This document shows, one piece after another, positions 1 through 5,570 of a DNA stretch of 5,570 nucleotides. The notes under the pieces were generated by a model, which saw nothing but the letters and a program-made list of their open reading frames with translations, did not search any database and was not told where the DNA came from. Position 1 is the stretch's first letter, and every line of letters begins with the position of its first letter. The stretch spans positions 1-5,570 of the forward strand of contig CAMCNM010000149.1 of assembly GCA_945876015.1 (NCBI GenBank). The letters run 5' to 3'. Origin of the DNA: Gemmatimonas phototrophica (GTDB taxonomy: Bacteria; Gemmatimonadota; Gemmatimonadetes; Longimicrobiales; Gaopeijiaceae). The translations under genes and the position numbers were made by a program.

Positions 1-1
1 G

Positions 2-658
2 ATCGAGTTCCTGCACCGCGACATGAAGTCGTCGATCACGCAGCGCGACATCGGCACCGACACGCCGAGCTTCATGGCGGGACTCCGCGCCGCGCTGCGT
101 CAGGACCCCGACGTCCTGCTGATCGGCGAAATGCGCGACAAGGAGACGATCGACACCGCGCTCAAGGCGGCCGAGACCGGCCACCTTGTGATCTCGACCG
201 TCCACACCAAGAACGCCGTTCAGACGATCTCGCGCCTGATCGCCGTGTTCGAGCCGGCCGAGCAGGCGATGATCCGCATCCGTCTGTCCGAGCAGCTCCA
301 GGCGGTGGTCAGCCAGCGGCTGATCCCCACCAAGGACGGGAAGGGAAGGATCGCGGCGTTGGAGATCATGCCCGTGACCGGCACGATCCGGGAGTGCATC
401 AAGGACCAGAGTCGCCTCGACGACATCTACGATCTCATCGAGGAAGGCGGCGACAGCTATGGCTCGCAGAGCTTCGACCAGCACGTGATGAAGCTGGTGA
501 AGGCAGGCACGATCGACTTCCGGGTCGCCATGGCCGCGGCCAACAACCCGACCGACTTCGACCTGAAGATGAACACGTTCGGCGCCAGCGGCGCCAATGC
601 GGGTGCCCCGCAGCAGGGCTACGGGGACGAGATGTCCAAGATGTTCGGGGGGCGCTGA
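2..658 (+). CDS. pilT: Type IV pilus retraction ATPase PilT, C-terminal part (5' end outside window)
   Basis: This is the last 218 codons of a PilT-family secretion ATPase. The frame is open to the window edge at base 2, and the first visible ATG (base 23) is internal, because the conserved PilT sequence IEFLHRD precedes it. PilT is a cytoplasmic hexameric motor that depolymerises type IV pili for twitching motility. Counting from base 2, the fragment shows SSITQRDIGTDTPSF (10-24), the Walker B segment DPDVLLIGEMRD (35-46), and the His box GHLVISTVHT (60-69, with H61 and H68). A degenerate form of the PilT AIRNLIRE motif follows, GTIRECIKD (127-135). The Walker A part must lie upstream. The protein ends in a Gly/Ala-rich tail (about 191-210) and then SKMFGGR. 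PilT proteins are usually about 340-380 residues, so slightly more than half is present. A PilU-type paralogue cannot be fully excluded. A terminator at 721-751 closes this transcription unit. Confidence 0.93.
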   Translation: MEFLHRDMKSSITQRDIGTDTPSFMAGLRAALRQDPDVLLIGEMRDKETIDTALKAAETGHLVISTVHTKNAVQTISRLIAVFEPAEQAMIRIRLSEQLQAVVSQRLIPTKDGKGRIAALEIMPVTGTIRECIKDQSRLDDIYDLIEEGGDSYGSQSFDQHVMKLVKAGTIDFRVAMAAANNPTDFDLKMNTFGASGANAGAPQQGYGDEMSKMFGGR

Positions 659-660
659 TC

Positions 661-683
661 GGGCGAAGCGTTGACGCTTCCCC
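661..683 (+). other. Small hairpin just after the pilT stop codon
   Basis: GAAGCG (665-670) and CGCTTC (675-680) form a six-pair stem with a TTGA loop. GGG (661-663) can extend it by pairing with CCC (681-683) if C664 is bulged. No T-run follows, so it does not look like an intrinsic terminator. It could protect the 3' end of the pilT message or be incidental in GC-rich DNA. Confidence 0.35.
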
Positions 684-699
684 CCGACCGGAATAGCTT
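671..699 (+). promoter_or_regulatory. Weak candidate sigma-70-type promoter upstream of purA
   Basis: TTGACG (671-676) matches five of six bases of the -35 consensus. It is followed after exactly 17 bases by TAGCTT (694-699), which matches the -10 consensus at only three positions. Transcription would start near base 706, just before the terminator hairpin at 721-751. A transcript from here would therefore have to read through that terminator to reach purA. The -35 hexamer also lies inside the small hairpin at 661-683, so the match may be chance. Confidence 0.2.
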
Positions 700-720
700 C
701 CCCCAGAGGATGCACCAGTG

Positions 721-751
721 AAGGCCCGTCCCCCCCGGGGCGGGCCTTTTT
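721..751 (+). terminator. Strong intrinsic (Rho-independent) terminator
   Basis: A 12-pair stem is formed by 721-732 and 737-748, with a four-base CCCC loop (733-736). It is almost all G-C pairs, with one T-G wobble at 729/740 and two A-T pairs at the foot. The T-run 747-751 follows on the + strand. There is no matching T-run on the other strand, so it acts in one direction. It sits 63 bases after the pilT stop codon and most simply ends pilT transcription. Its T-run ends only 30 bases before the purA start codon. Confidence 0.9.
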
Positions 752-765
752 CGTGTCCAGGATCC

Positions 766-771
766 AAGGAG
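766..771 (+). promoter_or_regulatory. Ribosome binding site of purA
   Basis: AAGGAG lies 10 bases before the ATG at 782. It is a near-perfect Shine-Dalgarno match and supports that start codon. Confidence 0.8.
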
Positions 772-781
772 TCAGGCGGTA

Positions 782-2062
782 ATGGCCAACGGCCAATGCA
801 CGGTGATCGTCGGTTGCCAGTGGGGCGACGAGGGCAAGGGAAAGATCGTCGACGTTCTGGCGGAGGATGTGGACGTGATCGCGCGCTATCAGGGCGGCGC
901 GAACGCGGGGCACACCGTCCACATCGGAGAGGAGCAGTTCATTCTCCACCAGATTCCCTCGGGTATCCTCCACTCCGGCAAGCGCTGCCTGCTCGGCAAC
1001 GGGGTCGTGCTCGACGTGCTCCAGTTCTTCGAGGAGTACGAGGCGCTCGCGAAGCGCGGCATCGACGTGGAGGGCCGCGTCGGCGTGAGCGAGCGCGCCC
1101 ACCTTCTCCTCCCCTATCACAAGGCGCACGACCGCGCGTCCGAGGACAAGGCGGCAGAGAAGATCGGCACCACCGGACGCGGCATCGGCCCCGCCTACGA
1201 GGCGAAGGCCGGCCGGGTCGGCGTGCGCGTGGCGGATCTGCGCGGCGGCGAGCGCATGGAGAAGCGCGTGCGCGAGGGTCTCGAGCGGGCGCGCCAGCGG
1301 ATCGGCGGCGGGTCGGCCGAGCCCAAGGATGAGCTCGAGGCCGACGTGCGGAAGAGCCTCGAGTTGGGCGGACGGCTGCTCGGCATGGCGACCGACACCG
1401 GCCTCGAGGTGACCAGGGCGCTCCGTGCAGGCAAGCGGGTGCTGCTCGAGGGCGCGCAGGGGACCGCGCTCGATCTCGATCACGGCACCTATCCGTTCGT
1501 GACTTCGTCCAACACCACGGCCGGAGGCGCGGGCACGGGGGTCGGCATCGGGCCGACCGCGATCGACTCGGTCGTGGGCGTGGTGAAGGCCTATACCACG
1601 CGGGTGGGGAACGGCCCGCTGCCGAGCGGCTTCGAGCCCGAGATGGATCAGCACATCCGCGACCTGGGCGGCGAGTACGGCGCGACCACCGGCCGTCCGC
1701 GTCGCTGCGGATGGTTCGACGCGGTGCTCGCCCGATACGCCGCGCGCGTGAACGGACTGACCGGCGTCGCGGTGACCAAGCTCGACGTGCTCGACACCAT
1801 CCCCGAGATCTTGATCACCGTCGCGTACTCGACCGCGCACGGGGACACCGAGGAATTCCCCGCCGACACGTGGTCGCTCGAGTCGGTGAAGCCGCGCTAC
1901 GAGACCCACCCCGGCTGGCAGGCCGACACCACCCGGGCGAAGAGCCTGAAGGATCTCCCGAAGAACGCCCGCGCCTACCTCGACCGGGTCGAGGAGCTGA
2001 CCGGGGCGCCCATCACGATGGTGTCGGTGGGTACCGACCGGAGCCAGATCATCCGGGTGTGA
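782..2062 (+). CDS. purA: Adenylosuccinate synthetase
   Basis: This cytoplasmic enzyme joins IMP and aspartate using GTP to make adenylosuccinate, the first committed step from IMP to AMP. The 426 residues compare with 432 in E. coli, so the gene is full length. Visible family motifs in order are: the phosphate-binding loop QWGDEGKGK (13-21, with D16 as the catalytic Asp); NAGHTV (41-46, with H44 as the catalytic His); SERAHLLLPYH (103-113); the IMP-binding GTTGRGIGPAY (129-139); LEGAQGT (222-228) followed by DHGTYPFVTSSNTT (233-246); the aspartate/GTP loop TTGRPRRCGWFD (302-313); the guanine-recognition motif TKLDVLD (332-338); and the C-terminal SVGTDRS (415-421). One oddity is Ala141 in YEAK, where family members normally have Asp (YxDK). 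The start is supported by AAGGAG 10 bases upstream. No terminator is visible after the stop, so read-through into the SPFH genes is possible. Confidence 0.98.
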   Translation: MANGQCTVIVGCQWGDEGKGKIVDVLAEDVDVIARYQGGANAGHTVHIGEEQFILHQIPSGILHSGKRCLLGNGVVLDVLQFFEEYEALAKRGIDVEGRVGVSERAHLLLPYHKAHDRASEDKAAEKIGTTGRGIGPAYEAKAGRVGVRVADLRGGERMEKRVREGLERARQRIGGGSAEPKDELEADVRKSLELGGRLLGMATDTGLEVTRALRAGKRVLLEGAQGTALDLDHGTYPFVTSSNTTAGGAGTGVGIGPTAIDSVVGVVKAYTTRVGNGPLPSGFEPEMDQHIRDLGGEYGATTGRPRRCGWFDAVLARYAARVNGLTGVAVTKLDVLDTIPEILITVAYSTAHGDTEEFPADTWSLESVKPRYETHPGWQADTTRAKSLKDLPKNARAYLDRVEELTGAPITMVSVGTDRSQIIRV

Positions 2063-2120
2063 GTTGGCCCGGGCAGCCTGACGCCATACGTTTCCCCGGG
2101 TGAAGGCCGGCACGTTCTAC

Positions 2121-2126
2121 AGGTGA
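2121..2126 (+). promoter_or_regulatory. Ribosome binding site of the first SPFH gene
   Basis: AGGTGA lies 10 bases before the ATG at 2137. It is complementary to the extended anti-Shine-Dalgarno tail of 16S rRNA, which pairs with AAGGAGGTGA. It supports the chosen start. The rest of the 74-base gap after purA holds two CCCGGG palindromes (2068-2073 and 2095-2100) but no hairpin with a T-run. Confidence 0.55.
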
Positions 2127-2136
2127 CGGGCACGCC

Positions 2137-4053
2137 ATGGCTGACGCAGTGACCCCCTCCAGGACAACTCCCGAGGTCGATGCCCAGCTCGGCATCGACC
2201 CGGAGCCGGCCTATGGCCACGGGCGTCCCGGATCGCACGGCGCGGAACACGATCCCGGGATGGAGCCCGGTCGGGATCGCTTCCGTGGGGTCCTCTTCCT
2301 CCTGGTCGCGCTGGCCGTGGCTGCGACGGTCGTGGGCGTCCGCGCCGGCCGGCTGATCTACCTGAAGACCCTGCTCGACGCGGCGGTCACGCTCGTGCTG
2401 TTCGCCGGGATGCTGATCGGCGCCCTCGCCGCGCAGGCCGCGCGGTCCGCGGCAACGACGCCCGCGGAGACCCGGCCCGCGCCGCTGGACGAGCTTCCGA
2501 CCGGCCGCTTCGCGCGGTGGTCCTCGAAGCTACGCGCGGGATTCAAGACGCTGCCTCACCGGGTGGCGGCGGGGATCCGGGCGCCCGCCACGCTCCGTAT
2601 CATCCAGTACTCGGTCGCGATCCTCGGGATCGTCGCGATCGTGATGGCGCTCAGGTATCCGCAGTTCGCGCGGCCGATGAGCCCGCGCTTCACGGGTCTC
2701 TTCGCGGGCGGCTGCCTGCTCGCCGTGGCGCTGGCCGCGACCGCCGCGCGCTACCTGGCGGAGCTCGACCCCACGCGCCTTCCCGAAGCCCGCGGGCTTT
2801 CGCGCGCGGCGCGGACGACCGCCTGGGTCCTGCTGCTCACGACCGTTTCGGTGGGGTTGAGGTACTGGTCGCAGGATCTGCGGTTCGAGTCGTCGCTGCT
2901 CGCCGTTCTGAGGGGGATGCACTTCGCGCTGGTCGCGATCAACGGCGCGATCTGCGTCAACCTGCTGCTCGCGCGTCGGCAGCGGGGCGTCACGCCGCGC
3001 TTCCCGACCGATCTCGCCGTCTTCTCCATTCTCGGCAGCCGCTGGAACGTGCTCGGCAGCGTGCTCGACGCCGGCGAGCGTGGACTCGGGATCGACCTGC
3101 GGTCCACCTGGGCCGTCACGGTCGTGCGGCAGAGCATCGAGCCGCTCGCGATCTGCCTGCTCGTGTTCGGATGGCTCTCGACGTCGCTCACGGTGGTGGG
3201 CGTGCAGGAGGAGGGGCTGGTCGAGCGGCTGGGGGTTCCCGTGCAGGGAGAGCCGCTCGGGTCGGGCCTCCACCTCCACCTCCCGTGGCCCATCGACAAG
3301 GTCTACCGGATCCCGACGCTCCGCGTGCAGGCGCTCCCGATCGGCAACGAGGAGGAGCCCCAGGACGGGCCGGAGGACGTGCTCTGGTCGGTCCTGCACG
3401 TGCAGAACGAGTTCACGCTGCTGCTGGGCGACGGCCGCGACCTGATCACCATCGACGGCGTCGTGCAGTTCCGCATCGTGGACTCGCGCGCGTGGCGCTA
3501 CAACACGCAGAACCCCGCCGTCGCGCTGCGCGCTCTCGCGTACCGGGCCGTGATGCGCAACACCGTGAACCTCACGCTCTCGGACGCGCTCTCGGAGAAC
3601 ATGGTGCTGCTCACTGACCGGATGCGGACGATGGTGCAGGAGGAGGCGGACAAGCTGGGCCTCGGCGTCCAGATCGTGGCCATGACCATGTCGGGGATGC
3701 ACCCGCCGGTCGCGGTCGCGCCCGCATACGAGGGAGTGGTCTCGGCGCAGATCAAGGGCACGACGGCCGTGGTGAACGCGCAGGCGTTCCGGAACGGCGC
3801 GCTGCCGGGAGCCGAGGCGTTGGTGCTCAACCAGCAGACGGCCGCGCGGGCGCAGGGGGCTCAGGATCTAGCGCGCGCGACGGGCGAGGCGTGGAGCTTC
3901 CGGACGCTGCTGGCGCAGTACCAGGCGGCGCCGATCGAGTATCAGTTCCGCCGCAAGCTCGAGACGCTCGAGCAGAGTCTCACCGGAAAGAAATTCACCG
4001 TGGTGGACTTCCGCTTCACGCGGGATGGAGGAGAGCTGTGGATCGAGCCCTGA
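2137..4053 (+). CDS. HflK-like SPFH/band 7 protein with an N-terminal multi-spanning membrane domain
   Basis: The protein has 638 residues, against about 420 for E. coli HflK. Residues 1-48 are polar, rich in Pro and Gly, with three His (28, 34, 38). Hydrophobic segments that look like membrane helices lie at about 51-68, 79-100, 154-172, 185-207, 228-244, 258-279 and 335-354. The loops at 101-153, 208-227 and 280-334 are rich in Arg/Lys. By the positive-inside rule this puts the N-terminus in the cytoplasm and, after seven helices, the SPFH part outside, as in E. coli HflK. The SPFH domain begins at GVQEEGLVERLG (355-366) and continues with GLHLHLPWPID (377-387). HflK hallmarks are LLGDGRDLITIDGVVQFRI (429-447), AYEGVVSAQIK (530-540), an Ala/Gln-rich helical stretch (about 541-588) and the YQAAPIEYQFRRKLETLE region (595-612). 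HflK with HflC normally modulates the FtsH protease. The stop overlaps the next gene by 16 bases. The N-terminal domain is not one I recognise, so the job of this half is unknown. Confidence 0.88.
   Translation: MADAVTPSRTTPEVDAQLGIDPEPAYGHGRPGSHGAEHDPGMEPGRDRFRGVLFLLVALAVAATVVGVRAGRLIYLKTLLDAAVTLVLFAGMLIGALAAQAARSAATTPAETRPAPLDELPTGRFARWSSKLRAGFKTLPHRVAAGIRAPATLRIIQYSVAILGIVAIVMALRYPQFARPMSPRFTGLFAGGCLLAVALAATAARYLAELDPTRLPEARGLSRAARTTAWVLLLTTVSVGLRYWSQDLRFESSLLAVLRGMHFALVAINGAICVNLLLARRQRGVTPRFPTDLAVFSILGSRWNVLGSVLDAGERGLGIDLRSTWAVTVVRQSIEPLAICLLVFGWLSTSLTVVGVQEEGLVERLGVPVQGEPLGSGLHLHLPWPIDKVYRIPTLRVQALPIGNEEEPQDGPEDVLWSVLHVQNEFTLLLGDGRDLITIDGVVQFRIVDSRAWRYNTQNPAVALRALAYRAVMRNTVNLTLSDALSENMVLLTDRMRTMVQEEADKLGLGVQIVAMTMSGMHPPVAVAPAYEGVVSAQIKGTTAVVNAQAFRNGALPGAEALVLNQQTAARAQGAQDLARATGEAWSFRTLLAQYQAAPIEYQFRRKLETLEQSLTGKKFTVVDFRFTRDGGELWIEP
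4027..4033 (+). promoter_or_regulatory. Ribosome binding site deciding the hflC-like start
   Basis: GGAGGAG lies inside the end of the preceding gene. Its core GGAGG (4027-4031) is 6 bases before GTG 4038. This strong site picks GTG 4038 over the upstream in-frame start near 3891, which would give about 49 extra residues with no family match, and over the ATG at 4080. Confidence 0.8.
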
Positions 4054-4940
4054 AGACGCAGCGCTGGCTGCGCGCCGTGATGGGCAGCCTCGCGCTGCTC
4101 GCGATCTTCTTCAGCGCCACCGGAGTGGTGGTGCGCGAGGGAGAAGCCGTGATCGTGACGCGCTTCGGCCATCCCCTGCGCACCGCGACCGAGGCGGGCC
4201 TCCACTGGAAGCTGCCGTATCCGATCGACGAGGCGAACCGGCTCGATATGCGCCGGCGTGTCTACGAGACCGGCCTGACCGAAATGCTCACGCGCGACAA
4301 GAAGAACGTGATCGCGCGCACGTTCGTGATCTGGCGCATCGGTGATCCGCTCGCCTACACGCAGTCTATCGGTGTGGCCGGCAGCGCCGAGCAGAAGCTC
4401 GATGGGCTGCTCACCAACGCGGCGATCGGGACGCTCGGGGGCCACGACCTCTCGGCCCTCGTTTCGACCAATCCGCAGGACCTGCAGGTGGACCAGATCG
4501 AGGCCGAGCTGCTCGCGTCCACGCAGGAGGCCGCGGCGACGAGCTACGGCGTGACGATCGAGCAGGTGCGCATCGAGCGGCTCGCGCTGCCCGAGGACAA
4601 CGTGATCGCGGTCTTCGAGCAGATGAAGGCGGAGCGCCGCCAGTTCGCGGCCAAGTTCACCGCCGAGGGGGAGCTCGAGGCGAGCAAGATCCGTTCGGAG
4701 GCCGAGCTCGCGGCCGCGCAGATCCGGGCGAAAGGTGCCGAGGAAGAGGCGCGCATCCGCGGCGAGTCGGCGGCCCAGGTCGCGCGCACCTATGCGGATG
4801 CGCATCGCGTGAACCCCGACCTCTACCGCTTCACGCGGTCGCTCGAGTCGCTGGGCAAGATCATGAACCCGAGCACGTCGCTCATCCTCCGCACCGACGC
4901 GGAGCCGTTCACCCTGTTCCAGAGCCAGAGCGCGCGGTGA
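4038..4940 (+). CDS. hflC: HflC-like SPFH/band 7 protein (protease modulator)
   Basis: This 300-residue protein is a little shorter than E. coli HflC (334). It starts with a basic segment and one membrane helix (about 14-32), then the SPFH domain: VREGEAVIVTRFG (32-44), GLHWKLPYPIDE (54-65), and the HflC signature LTRDKKNVIARTFVIWRI (84-101), followed by GDP. The second half carries VRIERLALPEDN (177-188) and a charged, Ala/Glu-rich helix (about 194-256) that includes QMKAERRQFAAKF. It ends in the family's YRFTRSLESL (263-272) and a final beta segment near the C-terminus. In E. coli, HflC alternates with HflK in a periplasm-facing cage around FtsH. The gene overlaps its upstream neighbour by 16 bases and its downstream neighbour by 4, so translational coupling with both is likely. 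A general SPFH (stomatin-like) role is the alternative, but the LTRDKKN signature favours HflC. Confidence 0.92.
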   Translation: MDRALKTQRWLRAVMGSLALLAIFFSATGVVVREGEAVIVTRFGHPLRTATEAGLHWKLPYPIDEANRLDMRRRVYETGLTEMLTRDKKNVIARTFVIWRIGDPLAYTQSIGVAGSAEQKLDGLLTNAAIGTLGGHDLSALVSTNPQDLQVDQIEAELLASTQEAAATSYGVTIEQVRIERLALPEDNVIAVFEQMKAERRQFAAKFTAEGELEASKIRSEAELAAAQIRAKGAEEEARIRGESAAQVARTYADAHRVNPDLYRFTRSLESLGKIMNPSTSLILRTDAEPFTLFQSQSAR

Positions 4941-5570
4941 GAAGGCAGGGGCCTCCCTCGGAGATCCGGCGCCTCGCGCTGCCGGTCGCGCGCCTTCTGG
5001 ACGGCGCGTGGCAGCGCATGCATTGGTGGATCATCGCGATGGCGGTGATCTACGCGTTCTCGGGCACGACCATCGTGCGGTCCGCCGAGGTCGCGATCGT
5101 GCTGCGCTGGGGGCGCCTGCTCGGCGACACGCCCGCGCTGCAGCAGCACCCGCCCGGCCTGATGTTCGCGCTGCCCCGTCCGATCGACGAGGTGGTGCGC
5201 GTGAAGACCAAGACGGTGCGGCAGACGATCATCGCGGGCCTCGCGTCCCAGGGGATCTCGGATCCCGACGAGATCCCCGCCAACTGGGGCGTCTCGATCG
5301 ACCCGCTCGTCGAGGGCTACGCGCTCTCCGGCGACCACAACGTCCTGCAGCTGAGCGTGATGGCCCGCTACCGGGTGCGCGATCCGATCGACTGGCAGTT
5401 CTACGGACCCGACTCGGACCGCATCCTCAAGGCGGAGGTGATCGCCGCGATGACCCGATCGATCGCGGAGATGCCGGTCGATCGCGTGCTCGCCGAGGGC
5501 CGGAAGGATCTGATCGCGCTGGCGATGCGGCGCGCGCAGGCCGGGCTGGACGAGGCCCATTCGGGTCTCG
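4937..5570 (+). CDS. Second HflK-like SPFH/band 7 protein, 3' end outside window
   Basis: An open frame of 211 codons runs from GTG 4937 to the window end without a stop. The GTG shares GTGA with the hflC stop codon, a classic coupled start. There is no good Shine-Dalgarno site, and the next in-frame ATG (5018) has none either. A basic N-terminus is followed by one membrane helix (about 31-47), then SPFH features: VRSAEVAIVLRWGRLLGD (47-64), PPGLMFALPRPIDEVVRV (72-89), and the HflK-like LSGDHNVLQLSVMARYRVRD (130-149). The stretch MPVDRVLAEGRKDL (179-192) matches the HflK pattern before the coiled region. By these motifs it is closer to HflK than HflC, but it lacks the multi-spanning N-terminal domain of the first gene. 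It probably joins the same complex. The C-terminal part cannot be judged. Confidence 0.88.
   Translation, partial: MRRQGPPSEIRRLALPVARLLDGAWQRMHWWIIAMAVIYAFSGTTIVRSAEVAIVLRWGRLLGDTPALQQHPPGLMFALPRPIDEVVRVKTKTVRQTIIAGLASQGISDPDEIPANWGVSIDPLVEGYALSGDHNVLQLSVMARYRVRDPIDWQFYGPDSDRILKAEVIAAMTRSIAEMPVDRVLAEGRKDLIALAMRRAQAGLDEAHSGL

Noticed and set aside
718..1332. Long open frame starting at GTG 718, overlapping the 5' part of purA
   Set aside because: It is in another frame of purA, is extremely Arg/Gly/Pro-rich as expected for a GC-rich shadow, and starts inside the terminator region.
2064..2092. Possible promoter TTGGCC - 17 bases - TACGTT between purA and the first SPFH gene
   Set aside because: Only four and three bases match the consensus hexamers. 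In DNA of unknown lineage this is too weak to annotate.
2068..2100. Two CCCGGG palindromes after purA as a possible terminator hairpin
   Set aside because: The six-base arms are 21 bases apart, each is self-complementary, and no T-run follows.
2530..3702. 390-codon open frame on the minus strand across the first SPFH gene
   Set aside because: Its Arg/His/Glu-rich, low-complexity product is typical of an antisense shadow in GC-rich DNA, and the + strand frame has clear HflK motifs.
3942..4805. 287-codon open frame on the minus strand opposite the hflC-like gene
   Set aside because: It has no recognisable motif and a repetitive Arg/Leu/Glu composition, while the + strand encodes a well-supported HflC-like protein.
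4823..5560. 245-codon open frame on the minus strand at the right end
   Set aside because: It is rich in His, Arg and Asp without motifs. The + strand frame from GTG 4937 has a membrane helix and SPFH motifs and runs without stops to the window edge.

Overview
The window is GC-rich (roughly two thirds G+C by eye) and fully bacterial in style. Genes are tightly packed, all on the + strand, with GC-rich third positions, Shine-Dalgarno sites, an intrinsic terminator and overlapping genes. A type IV pilus retraction ATPase together with HflK/HflC-type proteins points to a Gram-negative, probably motile bacterium. The G+C and protein style would fit lineages such as Myxococcota-like deltaproteobacteria, Gemmatimonadota or Candidatus Eisenbacteria, but the sequence alone cannot settle this.

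Layout. (1) 2-658: the C-terminal part of a PilT-family ATPase, cut by the window edge. (2) 659-781: an intergenic region with a small hairpin, a weak possible promoter, a strong intrinsic terminator at 721-751 and the purA ribosome binding site. (3) 782-2062: complete purA, adenylosuccinate synthetase. (4) 2063-2136: a 74-base gap with a ribosome binding site and no terminator. (5) 2137 to the window end: a run of three overlapping genes for SPFH/band 7 membrane proteins. These are an HflK-like protein with a large extra multi-spanning membrane domain, a compact HflC-like protein, and a second HflK-like protein that runs off the end. The last one has no stop codon in the window but is clearly coding from GTG 4937.

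How the genes relate. pilT ends its own transcription unit at the terminator. purA is housekeeping purine synthesis. The three SPFH genes overlap by 16 and 4 bases, so they are very likely translated together and their products probably assemble into one membrane complex. In Escherichia coli, HflK and HflC form a 24-subunit cage around the FtsH protease, with the SPFH parts in the periplasm. This locus differs in having a third SPFH subunit and in having six extra predicted membrane helices fused to the first HflK. That makes the triple-SPFH operon the most interesting part of the window. purA also lies beside hflKC in E. coli, although on the other side.
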